Assembly: GCA_900199655.1 (NCBI GenBank)
Contig: FZRE01000001.1
Span: 1-64,000 of the forward strand
DNA: 64,000 nucleotides
Direction: 5' to 3'
Source: Prevotellaceae bacterium KH2P17
GTDB lineage: Bacteria; Bacteroidota; Bacteroidia; Bacteroidales; Bacteroidaceae
Under the pieces are notes generated by a model, which searched no databases, was not told the origin of the DNA, and worked only from the letters and a program-made list of their open reading frames with translations. Position numbers and translations under genes: made by a program. Below, in pieces: positions 8,297 through 17,273 of the stretch; the first letter of the stretch is position 1; the number at the start of each line of letters is the position of its first letter.

Positions 8297-9508
8297 TTAA
8301 TTGGATGGTAGCTTCGGGATGGTAGCTTGTGTTTCGCCAAACAGCTTGTAGTGTCGCGGCATTTCCTTTTGTATGGCTACTCTATTGCGCGCATGACGCT
8401 TTGACTCGGTGTAAATGATGGCCCAATGGATTTCGTGTGGAACATCGTAAAAGCGTGATGTGGGTGCATCTTGTGTTGGGCTAAGTGCTAACGATGCCTC
8501 CCTGTTAACAAAGTATTGGATGAGTTGCTTGTGCTTGGCTGAAGCCAATTTGTTGTAGTTTGACCGTTTTTCAAAATACTTGAAGGTGACAGACTGCGGG
8601 TAGTATATGCCGTTGATGTTCTGAAAACGGATGGTGTTGTCAATGGTCCAGTCTTCGTATTCCAGGCCAATGGCAAGTTTGGCAACTGAGAGCACAAATG
8701 AATTCATTTTGTGATTGAGGTTATAGGTCAACCCTGTAGTGTGCCGTGCTTCTATGATGGCACAGGTTGTTGTGTCCATCAGAATGTATCCCTTGTCCTC
8801 TTTGAACCGTTCAGACCAAAAGTTAATCTGTACGATTGACCGGTTGTCGTTGTCGTACTCCTTGTTTTCGCCGAACCGATGTCTCTTTATGAACTTGCTG
8901 TCCAGCTCGGTCACGGCATTCTCATACAGCATTAGCTGCATGTCATAGAAGTCTGGTCCGGCTGTTGTATCTTTGTACTGGATGATATTCAGGTCAGGAC
9001 TTATCCGGTACATGCTGTCTTTCTGGATGTGAGCCGTTGAGGGGATGTACATCAAACCTTTGCTCTGGAAAGCGTATCCGGAAGAGTCGCCCACGTTGGT
9101 CTTGTTGTATTCGTAGCGCATCTGGCTGTCGGCTGTTTGGTAAAGGGTGCCTTTGTTTTCAAGAAAGGTGCGGAGTTTCTTCCTTATCCATTGCGGTTCG
9201 CTGTTGTTAACAACGACTTCGGGCAGTAATTCATATTTAGGTTTGAGGAAGATGGTGTCCTTCAGGTGAGAAATCTGTTGTTGTTCGTAGTTGATATGCG
9301 ATACAGTGAGCTCGCGGAAAGGGAATGACACGGTAAAGGAACCATTCTCATCAGAAGATGTTGCCAGTACATTGCCGCCTTGGTTGGTGTAGATACTGGC
9401 ATGGGATATGGGCAGTTGGTTGTCTTTATCCCAGAGTATTCCTCTTTGGGCATTCGAAGAAAGAGCATATACAACACATAATGCCGCCAAGAAAGTCCTT
9501 TGTTTCAT
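8297..9508 (-). CDS. carboxypeptidase-like regulatory domain protein
   Basis: 403 residues starting MKQRTFLAALCVVYALSSNAQ, a signal peptide. The start at 9508 is chosen because it begins the signal sequence and lies 32 bases after a TACTTTTG promoter element. Residues about 20-95 form a carboxypeptidase-regulatory-like beta-sandwich (RGILWDKDNQLPISHASIYTN...DENGSFTVSF...LLPEVVV), the module found at the N terminus of SusC proteins. The remaining 300 residues (DUF5686-like in general style, not firmly assigned) have no recognised catalytic motif and no obvious 22-strand barrel. It is likely an envelope protein of unknown function. It stands alone, convergent with the repeat region and divergent from porP. 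Confidence 0.7.
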   Translation of the reverse strand: MKQRTFLAALCVVYALSSNAQRGILWDKDNQLPISHASIYTNQGGNVLATSSDENGSFTVSFPFRELTVSHINYEQQQISHLKDTIFLKPKYELLPEVVVNNSEPQWIRKKLRTFLENKGTLYQTADSQMRYEYNKTNVGDSSGYAFQSKGLMYIPSTAHIQKDSMYRISPDLNIIQYKDTTAGPDFYDMQLMLYENAVTELDSKFIKRHRFGENKEYDNDNRSIVQINFWSERFKEDKGYILMDTTTCAIIEARHTTGLTYNLNHKMNSFVLSVAKLAIGLEYEDWTIDNTIRFQNINGIYYPQSVTFKYFEKRSNYNKLASAKHKQLIQYFVNREASLALSPTQDAPTSRFYDVPHEIHWAIIYTESKRHARNRVAIQKEMPRHYKLFGETQATIPKLPSN

Positions 9509-9540
9509 GGAAATAAATCGATAAATAGTTTTATGAATGA

Positions 9541-9548
9541 CAAAAGTA
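9541..9548 (-). promoter_or_regulatory. -7 promoter element TACTTTTG (minus strand)
   Basis: A TAnnTTTG match on the minus strand, 32 bases before the start at 9508. It supports that start over an in-frame ATG at 9559, which lies upstream of the promoter. Confidence 0.6.
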
Positions 9549-9730
9549 GCAATAACCAATGGGTTTGTCTGCTTATTTACAGATTATTATAGTTATTTTA
9601 AGAAGTGACAACAAATGTCAATGCCGGTAGGGTACAAGGAACGTGCGTTGGGCAGGGAGCGGGACGGACAGGTGGGAATGATAAGCGCGGACTGATACAA
9701 TAAAAGCGGAGGGACAAGCGTTATAAGAGC

Positions 9731-10669
9731 GTGTTTAAAAAGATTTTCACCCTCATAGGCGTGTTCCTCTGCGGCTTGCAGGCCGTGCGGGCGCAGTACG
9801 ACGTCAGCTTCAGTCACTATTTCGACCTGGAGCCGTCGTTCAATGCGGCGGCTGTAGGCAAGCAGTCCAAAATAAACATCACCGGTGCCTATGCCCTCGA
9901 CATGGTCGGCTTTGAGCATAATCCACGCACGATGTACGTGGCCGCGGACATGCCTCTGTACTTCCTGAAGGCTTACCACGGCGTAGGCGTGCAGCTGATG
10001 AACGACAAGATAGGCCTCTTTAACCACAAGCGGCTGGCCGTGCAGTATGCCTACAAGCACGCGCTGCTGGGCGGAACGGTGAGCGTGGGCGTGCAGGCAG
10101 GACTGCTGAGCGAGAACTTCGACGGCACCAAACTGGACCCCGAGGACGCCAGCGACCCTGCGTTGATAGGGTCGGAGGTGTCGGGTTCGGGGCTCGATTT
10201 GGGTCTGGCGCTCTACTACATGCACGGTCCCTGGTACGTGGGTGTGTCGGGGCAGCATCTTAACGGGCCGCTCATAGAGCTCGGCGACCGCAATGAACTG
10301 CAGATAGACCGCACGTATTATTTAACGGGAGGATACAATATTAAACTCAGAAATCCGTTTTTAACAATAAAGCCGTCGGTACTCGTGCGCACTGACGGAA
10401 CCGCCTACCGGGCTGACATCACAGGAAGGCTGGTCTATACGAACGAGAAGAGGACCCTCTACGGAGGCGTATCGTACAGCCCCACCAACTCGGTTACGTT
10501 TCTGGTTGGCGGCAGTTTCCACGGTGTAGTGGTGGGTTACAGCTACGAACTCTACACATCGGCCATTGGACCGGGCAACGGCAGCCACGAACTGTTTGTG
10601 GGTTACCAGCTGGATGTGAACCTTGTAAAGAAGGGACGGAACCGCCACCAGAGCGTGCGAATACTGTAA
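9731..10669 (+). CDS. porP: PorP/SprF family type IX secretion membrane protein
   Basis: 312 residues, with a GTG start and the signal peptide FKKIFTLIGVFLCGLQAVRAQ. The mature start YDVSFSHYFDLEPSFNAAAVGK is the family signature, followed by beta-barrel strands (for example GVGVQLMNDKIGLFNHKRLAVQYAYKH). PorP/SprF proteins are outer-membrane barrels tied to the PorK/N ring and, in some systems, to anchoring of T9SS cargo. It heads the porP-K-L-M-N operon; porK begins 32-47 bases later. No ATG alternative fits the signal peptide, so the GTG start is likely real. No C-terminal T9SS sorting domain was seen on other proteins in the window. Confidence 0.92.
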   Translation: MFKKIFTLIGVFLCGLQAVRAQYDVSFSHYFDLEPSFNAAAVGKQSKINITGAYALDMVGFEHNPRTMYVAADMPLYFLKAYHGVGVQLMNDKIGLFNHKRLAVQYAYKHALLGGTVSVGVQAGLLSENFDGTKLDPEDASDPALIGSEVSGSGLDLGLALYYMHGPWYVGVSGQHLNGPLIELGDRNELQIDRTYYLTGGYNIKLRNPFLTIKPSVLVRTDGTAYRADITGRLVYTNEKRTLYGGVSYSPTNSVTFLVGGSFHGVVVGYSYELYTSAIGPGNGSHELFVGYQLDVNLVKKGRNRHQSVRIL

Positions 10670-10716
10670 CGGCGTACCCGAGAGAAAGAGATAAAGATTA
10701 AATGACATACAAGAAT

Positions 10717-12168
10717 ATGAAGAAAAGTGTTGCGGCCATGCTGGCCGTTGCCGTTTCGCTGACCCTCACAGCCTGCTTCGGCAGCAAGTCAATGTCTTCT
10801 TCCGGCAGGGGAGGAGAGGTTATCGGCGTTGGCGGAGGCAAGGCCTTCTCGGAGCCAACGCCCTACGGAATGACGAAGATAGACCGCGGCTACCTGCGCA
10901 TGGGCCTGCTCAAGGAAGACAGCCTGTGGGGTAAGGCCACGCCGGTAAAGGACATCTCCGTCGACGGATTCTGGATGGATGAGACCGAAGTGACCAATTC
11001 CAAGTACAAGCAGTTCGTGAAGTGGGTGACCGACAGCATCCTGCGCACCCGCCTGGCCGACCCTGCATACGCCGGCGACGAGACCTACATGATAACCGAA
11101 GACAAGTACGGTGACCCCGTGACGCCGCACCTGAACTGGAAGAAACCGCTGCCCCGCAAGCCCAACGAGGACGAGCAGCGGGCTTACGAGAGCCTGTACG
11201 TAACCAATCCGGTAACGGGCGAGAAGCTCATCGACTACCGCCAGCTGAACTACCGGTACGAGATTTACGACTATACAGCTGCCGCCCTGCGCCGCAACCG
11301 CATGAACCCACAGGAGCGCTCGTTCAATACCGACGTGACGGTAAACCCCGATGAAACGGTCATGATATCCAAGGACACGGCGTACGTTGACGACTCCGGC
11401 AACATTGTTCGCGAGACCATCAACCGCGAACGCACCGGTCCGTGGGACTTCCTGAATACCTACATCGTGAACGTATATCCCGACACCACGTGCTGGGTCA
11501 ACGACTTCAAGAACTCGGACAACGAGACCTACCTGCGCAACTACTTCAGCAACCCCGCCTACAACGACTATCCGGTGGTGGGAGTAACGTGGGAACAGGC
11601 CAACGCCTTTTGTGCCTGGCGCACCGAATACCTACTCAAAGGCCTCGGATCCGAAGCTCGCTACGTGCAGCGTTACCGCTTGCCCACCGAAGCCGAGTGG
11701 GAGTATGCCGCCCGAGGCAAAGATGGAACGGAGTTTCCCTGGGAGAACAAAGACGTAAAGAACGGCGACGGCTGCTTCTATGCCAACTTTAAACCCGACC
11801 GCGGAAACTACACCAAGGACGGCAACCTCATCACCAGCAAGGCCGGCATCTACGCATCAAACAGCAACGGACTGTACGACATGGCCGGCAACGTGGCCGA
11901 GTGGACCAGCACCATCTACACCGAATCGGGCGTTGACGCCATGAACGACCTCAACCCCGAGCTCACTTACAACGCCGCCAAGGAAGACCCGTACAGGCTG
12001 AAGAAGAAGAGCGTGCGCGGCGGCTCGTGGAAAGACCCCGAGTCGTACATACGGAGTGCGTGGCGAACGTGGGAATACCAGAACCAGCCTCGTTCCTACA
12101 TAGGCTTCCGGTGCGTACGAAGTCTGGCCAATACAACAAGTGGTAAACAGAAAAAAAGCAAAAGATAA
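10717..12168 (+). CDS. porK: type IX secretion lipoprotein PorK/GldK
   Basis: 483 residues. The start MKKSVAAMLAVAVSLTLTAC ends in a lipobox with Cys20; an in-frame ATG at 10702 would add five residues (MTYKN). The body is a formylglycine-generating-enzyme/SUMF1-like fold (PVVGVTWEQANAFCAWR, YRLPTEAEWEYAARG, GLYDMAGNVAEWTS, VRGGSWKD). In GldK/PorK this fold is a structural part of the periplasmic ring with GldN/PorN under the outer membrane. The stop codon overlaps the gldL start by one base, so translation is coupled. Membership of the family is clear from the domain plus operon order. Confidence 0.95.
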   Translation: MKKSVAAMLAVAVSLTLTACFGSKSMSSSGRGGEVIGVGGGKAFSEPTPYGMTKIDRGYLRMGLLKEDSLWGKATPVKDISVDGFWMDETEVTNSKYKQFVKWVTDSILRTRLADPAYAGDETYMITEDKYGDPVTPHLNWKKPLPRKPNEDEQRAYESLYVTNPVTGEKLIDYRQLNYRYEIYDYTAAALRRNRMNPQERSFNTDVTVNPDETVMISKDTAYVDDSGNIVRETINRERTGPWDFLNTYIVNVYPDTTCWVNDFKNSDNETYLRNYFSNPAYNDYPVVGVTWEQANAFCAWRTEYLLKGLGSEARYVQRYRLPTEAEWEYAARGKDGTEFPWENKDVKNGDGCFYANFKPDRGNYTKDGNLITSKAGIYASNSNGLYDMAGNVAEWTSTIYTESGVDAMNDLNPELTYNAAKEDPYRLKKKSVRGGSWKDPESYIRSAWRTWEYQNQPRSYIGFRCVRSLANTTSGKQKKSKR

Positions 12169-12917
12169 TGGCTGAATACAGTAAATACAATATCGTTTAT
12201 CGTCTGCAGAAGTGGATGGATAGCGTGCCCGGGCAGACGTTCCTGAACTATGCCTACAGCTGGGGAGCCTCCATCGTCATCCTGGGTACTCTCTTCAAGC
12301 TCACCCACTTGCCGGGAGCAAACATCATGCTCTTTATCGGCATGGGCACCGAAGTGTGCGTTTTCTTCATCTCGGCATTCGACCGTCCGTTCGATAAAAC
12401 AGCCGACGGACGCGACCTTCCCACCCATCTCACGGAAGAGTATCTGGAGAGCGGCCAGGCCGAACCTGCCGTTCAAGCCTCTCGAAGGTATCCTTCGGCG
12501 GCCTTGAACACGGCATCCAAGGAGCTTGAAGGACACGTCTCTCCCGCCGCCCGTACAGACTACGTTCCGCAGATGACCAGCGAGGAGGCCCAAACTCTTA
12601 ACGAGGCACAGGCCAACTATGTGGAAGAACTCAGGAAACTGGTGGATACCTTGGGCAAGGTTAACGAGCAGAGCGCCCGCCTGACGCGTGACAGTGAGGA
12701 GATGGAGAACCTGAACCGCACCCTTACCGGCATCACCAAGGTGTACGAGATGCAGCTCAAGAGCGCCAGCCGGCAGATAGGCACCATCGACGAAATAAAC
12801 GACCAGAGCAAGAAGATGGCCCAGCAGATAGAACAGCTGAACAAGATTTACGCCCGCATGATAGAGGCCATGACGGTTAACATGAACGCGGCGGGTCACA
12901 ACAACATACAAGGTTAG
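12168..12917 (+). CDS. porL: type IX secretion motor protein PorL/GldL, with repeat-derived 22-residue insert
   Basis: 249 residues. Two transmembrane helices (about 27-47 and 54-72) are followed by a long cytoplasmic coiled-coil-like part (about 135-245). With PorM it forms the proton-driven inner-membrane motor of the T9SS. It shares one base with porK (TAATG). In the linker after TM2, residues about 102-123 (VQASRRYPSAALNTASKELEG) are encoded by a copy of the TTCAAG 22-bp phased array. Three palindromes start at 12472, 12494 and 12516, so 66 bp adds 22 codons without breaking the frame. The effect on function is unknown, and the linker position suggests it is tolerated. Confidence 0.94.
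   Translation: MAEYSKYNIVYRLQKWMDSVPGQTFLNYAYSWGASIVILGTLFKLTHLPGANIMLFIGMGTEVCVFFISAFDRPFDKTADGRDLPTHLTEEYLESGQAEPAVQASRRYPSAALNTASKELEGHVSPAARTDYVPQMTSEEAQTLNEAQANYVEELRKLVDTLGKVNEQSARLTRDSEEMENLNRTLTGITKVYEMQLKSASRQIGTIDEINDQSKKMAQQIEQLNKIYARMIEAMTVNMNAAGHNNIQG
12472..12530. repeat. 22-bp phased palindrome array, TTCAAG family, inside gldL
   Basis: Units start at 12472, 12494 and 12516, exactly 22 bp apart, with 2-3 mismatches to the consensus arms in the first two. It is the only family member lying within a gene. Confidence 0.85.
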
Positions 12918-12972
12918 CCCCCTGCTGCTGCCCCCGCAGCCCGCAGCCGGCTATGAACCTGAACCCACAGAC

Positions 12973-14529
12973 ATGGCAATAAAGAAACGACCGATATCTC
13001 CACGCCAGAAGATGATTAACCTCATGTACGTCGTCTTGATGGCAATGCTCGCGCTCAACATCTCTACCGAGGTGCTCAACGGCTTCTCGATAGTGGAAGA
13101 AAGCCTGAACCGCACCACCTCGAACGCGTCGAAGGAGAACGAAGCTCTGTTCGGTAACTTCGCCGACCAGATGAAGGCAAACCCCGAGAAGGTGCGCGCC
13201 TGGTTCGAGAAAGCTACCGAGGTGAAGCAGATGAGCGACTCGCTTTACGACCTGGCGCAGCAACTCAAGGAGGCCATCGTGCGCGAGGCCGACGGCAGCG
13301 ACGGCAATGTGCGCGACATCCGGAATACCGACAACCTGGAAGCTGCAGGCATTGTGATGCTCGCCCCGGGGTCAGGCAAGGGCAAGCAGCTGTACAGGGC
13401 CGTGAACAGTTACCGCGAACGCATCCTCTCCATGATAACCGACCCGCACCAGCGGCAGATTATCGAGAGCAACCTAACCACCAAACTGCCGGCCAAGGCA
13501 CATACTATGGGCAAGAATTGGCAGGAATACATGTTCGAAGACATGCCCGTGGCAGCGGCCGTAACGCTGTTGTCGAAGCTGCAGAACGACGTGCGCTACG
13601 CCGAGGGCGAGGTGCTTCACACCCTCGTCTCGCAAGTTGACGTGAAGGACATCCGCGTGAACAAGCTCGATGCCTTTGTCATTCCGGAGAAGACGGTGCT
13701 CTATCCGGGCGAGCGCTTCAATGCCAATATCGTCATGGCAGCCGTAGACACCACGCAGCAACCGGAGGTTTACGTCAACGGTTCGCGTGTAAACACGGCC
13801 CGCGGGCAGTACACCTTCATGGCCGGAGGGGTGGGTGAGCACCAGTTCAGCGGCTATATCATGATGCACAATGCTAACGGCGACGTGCTGCGCCGTAACT
13901 TCCGGCAGTCGTACAGCGTCATTCCGGCACCCAACGGAGCCACCGTAGCAGCCGACCTGATGAATGTTCTCTACGCCGGATTCAGCAACCCCATCAGCGT
14001 GAGCGTGCCCGGTGTGCCGGCCAATGCGGTGTCGGTATCCATGCAGGGCGGCTCGCTCACGGCCCGTGGTAACGGCCATTACGTGGCCGTTCCGTCGGCA
14101 GTGGGGCGCGACGTAACCATCAACATCACGGCCAACGACAAGGGTCAGGTGCGCCGCATGCCACCTTTCGTGTTCCATGTGCGCAAACTGCCCGACCCAA
14201 CGGCCTACATCAACGTGGGCACCACGCGCTTCAAGAGCGGTCCGCTGGCTAAGGCGTCGCTCATGGGAGCCACCGGCATACAGGCTGCCATCGACGACGG
14301 ACTGCTCGACATACCCTTCCGCGTGCTGGGATTTGAGACCGTTTTCTTCGATAACATGGGCATGGCAGTGCCCATGGCATCATCAGGAGCGTCGTTCTCC
14401 GAGCGCCAACGCGAGCAGTTCCGCAAGCTCTCGCGCAACCGCCGCTTCTACATTAACCGCGTGAGGGCCGTGGGTCCCGACGGCATTACGCGCACCCTGC
14501 CCGGCTCCATGGAGATTATCGTCAGGTAA
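12973..14529 (+). CDS. porM: type IX secretion motor protein PorM/GldM
   Basis: 518 residues. A cytoplasmic N-terminal stretch (MAIKKRPISPRQKM) is followed by one transmembrane helix (about 14-36, INLMYVVLMAMLALNISTEVLNGF). That helix carries the family's conserved acidic residue at its end. A large periplasmic part of helical and beta domains follows (about 40-518). In the T9SS, PorM pairs with PorL in the membrane motor and spans the periplasm to touch the PorK/N ring. It lies 55 bases after porL and 36 before porN in the same operon. Confidence 0.95.
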   Translation: MAIKKRPISPRQKMINLMYVVLMAMLALNISTEVLNGFSIVEESLNRTTSNASKENEALFGNFADQMKANPEKVRAWFEKATEVKQMSDSLYDLAQQLKEAIVREADGSDGNVRDIRNTDNLEAAGIVMLAPGSGKGKQLYRAVNSYRERILSMITDPHQRQIIESNLTTKLPAKAHTMGKNWQEYMFEDMPVAAAVTLLSKLQNDVRYAEGEVLHTLVSQVDVKDIRVNKLDAFVIPEKTVLYPGERFNANIVMAAVDTTQQPEVYVNGSRVNTARGQYTFMAGGVGEHQFSGYIMMHNANGDVLRRNFRQSYSVIPAPNGATVAADLMNVLYAGFSNPISVSVPGVPANAVSVSMQGGSLTARGNGHYVAVPSAVGRDVTINITANDKGQVRRMPPFVFHVRKLPDPTAYINVGTTRFKSGPLAKASLMGATGIQAAIDDGLLDIPFRVLGFETVFFDNMGMAVPMASSGASFSERQREQFRKLSRNRRFYINRVRAVGPDGITRTLPGSMEIIVR

Positions 14530-14565
14530 CGGGATTGAAATACGGACATCAAACATAACAAGATA

Positions 14566-15591
14566 ATGAAACGCATATTATTCATACTGCTGGCAGCCTG
14601 CATGGTGCAGGCCGTTGCTGCCCAGCCCGAGCGGCGCAGGGCACAGCAGGAGGCTGCGGCAAGGAGCAACGCCAACAACATTACTCCGCGCGCCCAGCTC
14701 ACCTTCCCCACCGAGGCAGGCATGTCGGAGGACGTGGTCTGGCGCCGCGACATCTACCGACTGCTCGACCTGAACGACGATGCAAACGCCGGACTCTACT
14801 ATCCCGTGGAGCCTGTAGGCAGCCAGATGAACCTCTTTACCTACATCTTCAAGCTCATGATGACGGGCAACATCCGCGCCTACGAGTACCGGCTTGACGG
14901 CAACGAGGTGTTTAACGACGAGGCGAGGGTGAAGCCGCTGGCCTTTCTCGACGACCATCACATCTTCTACGAGCGCACGGACAGAGGCGTACATCTGGAC
15001 GACAGCGACATTCCCTCGCGCGAGGTGAAGTCTTATTATATTAAGGAGAGCGCCTACTACGACCAGTCCACGGCCACCTTCCACACCAAGGTGCTGGCCT
15101 TGTGCCCCATCATGGAGCGCGAAGACGACTTCGGCGAGGGTGCCACCAAGTACCCCCTGTTCTGGGTGAAGTACGAAGACATTGCGCCGTTCCTTACCAA
15201 GCAGACCATCATGACGAGCAATTTGAACAACGCGGCCATAATGAGTGTGGACGATTACTTTACCCGCAACCTCTACAAGGGCAAGATATACAAGACCAAC
15301 AACATGCTCGGCAAGACGCTGGCACAGTACTGCACAACCGATTCTGCCATGACCCGGGAGCAGAAACGGATAGAAGCAGAGATACGGGAGTTTGAGAAAA
15401 ACATGTGGGGCGACCCCGTTCGGAAGGACTCCTTGGACAGTATTGCCAAGTTAGATAAAAAGGAACTCAAGGCCCGTAAGCGCACCAACCGCCGCAGCAG
15501 CACAAGTGTGCGCCGCGCGCGCCGTTCTTCCGGCAGCAGTTCTTCAACCTCTTCGGCACCCCGAGTGACGGTTCGCCGGCAGAGACATTAA
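14566..15591 (+). CDS. porN: type IX secretion ring protein PorN/GldN, long basic tail
   Basis: 341 residues, with signal peptide MKRILFILLAACMVQAVAAQ. The family region runs from about residue 50 (EDVVWRRDIYRLLDLNDDANAGLYYPVEP) to about 290 and ends the porP-K-L-M-N set. PorN binds PorK to form the periplasmic ring of the T9SS. The last 40 or so residues are unusual: a run of Arg/Lys and Ser (KARKRTNRRSSTSVRRARRS, then Ser-rich). Such basic, low-complexity tails occur on some homologues but vary; the function is not known. Confidence 0.93.
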   Translation: MKRILFILLAACMVQAVAAQPERRRAQQEAAARSNANNITPRAQLTFPTEAGMSEDVVWRRDIYRLLDLNDDANAGLYYPVEPVGSQMNLFTYIFKLMMTGNIRAYEYRLDGNEVFNDEARVKPLAFLDDHHIFYERTDRGVHLDDSDIPSREVKSYYIKESAYYDQSTATFHTKVLALCPIMEREDDFGEGATKYPLFWVKYEDIAPFLTKQTIMTSNLNNAAIMSVDDYFTRNLYKGKIYKTNNMLGKTLAQYCTTDSAMTREQKRIEAEIREFEKNMWGDPVRKDSLDSIAKLDKKELKARKRTNRRSSTSVRRARRSSGSSSSTSSAPRVTVRRQRH

Positions 15592-15612
15592 TCATTTTAA
15601 ACCATTATTATT

Positions 15613-16194
15613 ATGAAAAAGTTGTTTTCAGCGGTCATCATCGCCCTGGCGTTGATGTTTTCGGTCAATGCCAACGCACAGTTGCAGTTTGGCGTTAAGG
15701 GCGGACTGAATGTCACGCAGATGTCATTCAACCGCGATGTTCTGAACTCTTCGAACCGTGCCGGCTTCTATATCGGCCCCACGGTCAAGTTCACTCTCCC
15801 CATTGTAGGTCTCGGAGTAGACGCCTCGGCACTGTATGACCAGCGCTCGGCCACCGTCGAGGTAGCCGATGCCGGTGAGGAGAAGCTCACCCAGAAGCAG
15901 ATTATCCTGCCCATCAACCTGCGTTACACCATCGGACTGAGCAGCGTAGCGAGCCTCTACTTCTTTGCAGGACCGCAGTTCGGGTTCAATGTCGACAAGG
16001 ATAACGACGCCGACTGGACCTGGAAGGGGTCAAACATAAGCGCCAACCTGGGCGGCGGCGTCATGCTGCTCAACCATCTGCAGGCCAACGTGAACTACAA
16101 TATCGGCTTCGGAAAGACGGGCGAATTCAAGGCCTCGGAGCTGGGTCACGGCCGTTCCAACGGCTGGCAGATAGGCTTGGCCTACTACTTTTAA
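15613..16194 (+). CDS. outer-membrane beta-barrel protein (PorT-like family)
   Basis: 193 residues, with signal peptide MKKLFSAVIIALALMFSVNANAQ. The mature start LQFGVKGGLNVTQMSF is typical of the outer-membrane beta-barrel family that includes PorT. Alternating strands end in the aromatic terminus GWQIGLAYYF, a barrel-assembly signal. It begins 22 bases after porN, is probably co-transcribed, and is followed by a terminator. Small size and position suggest an accessory envelope role with the T9SS, but it is not firmly PorT itself. Confidence 0.8.
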   Translation: MKKLFSAVIIALALMFSVNANAQLQFGVKGGLNVTQMSFNRDVLNSSNRAGFYIGPTVKFTLPIVGLGVDASALYDQRSATVEVADAGEEKLTQKQIILPINLRYTIGLSSVASLYFFAGPQFGFNVDKDNDADWTWKGSNISANLGGGVMLLNHLQANVNYNIGFGKTGEFKASELGHGRSNGWQIGLAYYF

Positions 16195-16234
16195 GGTTCC
16201 GGAACCCATCGCCGGTTCCTCTGAATGTATAAAG

Positions 16235-16271
16235 GACAGATGTCTCCACAGTGAGATGTCTGTCTTTTTTT
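16235..16271 (+). terminator. terminator of the T9SS operon
   Basis: An 11-bp stem (GACAGATGTCT with AGATGTCTGTC, two G-U pairs) at 16235-16264, then seven T residues. Confidence 0.85.
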
Positions 16272-16273
16272 GT

Positions 16274-16360
16274 GGGTGTTAGGTGGTGGGGGATTGGGTG
16301 ATAGGTGTTGGGTGATGGGTGTTGGTGGTTGGATTTATTGGGTGTTAGGTGGCGGGTGAT
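16274..16360. repeat. GGGTGTT/GGGTGAT low-complexity tract
   Basis: An imperfect run of 7-base words such as GGGTGTT, GGGTGAT and AGGTGTT. Similar tracts lie at 17824-17887 (inside waaA) and 35990-36050. Confidence 0.8.
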
Positions 16361-16466
16361 GAACATTAGGACTTTGATTTTCTTTGTATTTGGTGTTGAT
16401 GGAGTGATTGTTAGAGCATAAAATAATGCGAGTTGGATATTGATAGGGTAGGAGCCGCTTGTTAAA

Positions 16467-16649
16467 TCATCCCCTCCTGCACCTCCCCTTTCTAAGGGGA
16501 GGAAGCTATGCCGTCATTTCTTGTTATATGCTTCGCCCCCTTTCACTCTCTGCCTCTCCCTAATCAGTAAAGCGACCGCAGCCCCCCTGAATATCCAAAA
16601 GCCAGCCACGGTTCCTCCCCTTAGAAAGGGGAGGTTAGGAGGGGATGAT
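16467..16649. repeat. CCTCCCC hairpin repeat pair
   Basis: A reverse unit (16467-16502) and a forward unit (16614-16649) in opposite orientation, about 110 bases apart. Each carries a CCTCCCCTT/AAGGGGAGG stem next to a GGAGGGGATGA motif. Confidence 0.85.
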
Positions 16650-16726
16650 GAAGTGAGCAGCAAAAGCAAGGGAATGGTTTAAATGGGGAGGATATGCAAG
16701 CTGCTCAATGGTTTTCTTGCTGCCCG

Positions 16727-16912
16727 TCATCCCCTCCTCCGCCTCCCCTTTCCAAGGGGAGGTTACCGGTTTGTTTTGTGGGTACTGATGTGCTATCTGT
16801 TACTACCAAGATGCAACCTCGCAGCAGTTTAAATATACTCTGTTACTCTGTCTTTTATTGAGTTGTTGCCACGGTTCCTCCCCTTAGAAAGGGGAGGTTA
16901 GGAGGGGATGAT
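16727..16912. repeat. composite mosaic repeat (CCTCCCC unit, GTTACTCTGTC box, CCTCCCC unit)
   Basis: In order: a reverse CCTCCCC unit (16727-16762) with the tail GGTTACCGGTTTGT, a CTCTGTTACTCTGTC box at about 16838, and a forward unit (16877-16912). The same order and tail occur at 44115-44300, so the roughly 190-bp block is a dispersed element. The gap 16195-17273 holds only such repeats; no gene is seen there. Confidence 0.85.
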
Positions 16913-16961
16913 GATTTGGCGGCAGAACAAATACGAAAAAAAGGTACGAATGATAGAAGCA

Positions 16962-17034
16962 GGAACTTTCGACACTTGTCGCACATGAATTCGACAGGTG
17001 TCGCACAATCGTTTGACACTTGTCAAAAGTTCCC
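16962..17034. repeat. 22-bp phased palindrome array, GACA family, copy 2
   Basis: GACA-NN-TGTC units start at 16971, 16993 and 17015 (22 bp apart; centres CT, GG, CT), within flanks GGAACTTT and AAAGTTCC. Its linkers contain ACATGAATTC and ACAATCGT, as in copy 3. Confidence 0.9.
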
Positions 17035-17273
17035 GAAGGGATGCAATGAGCGGACGGCAGGTATCGGAAAAGACCCAAAAAACCGCCCATTTTTCCGTCT
17101 GTTGCCACCGTTAAGACGCATGTCTGCATTCTTCCCAGCCTCTTGTACTGCTTCTTTCTAAATAAAGGCAATGCTGCGGAAGAGCTTTGGAGTGGGTTTG
17201 CCTACGTGATAGAGCAATCGCGCAAAGCTGTAGAACCGAACAGTCTGCCCGGACGGTGATAGATGGCAGTGGG

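Noticed and set aside
16195-17273. Short frames in the repeat-filled gap.
   Set aside because: They translate the GGGTGTT tract, CCTCCCC units and GACA array; no promoter or ribosome-binding site supports them.
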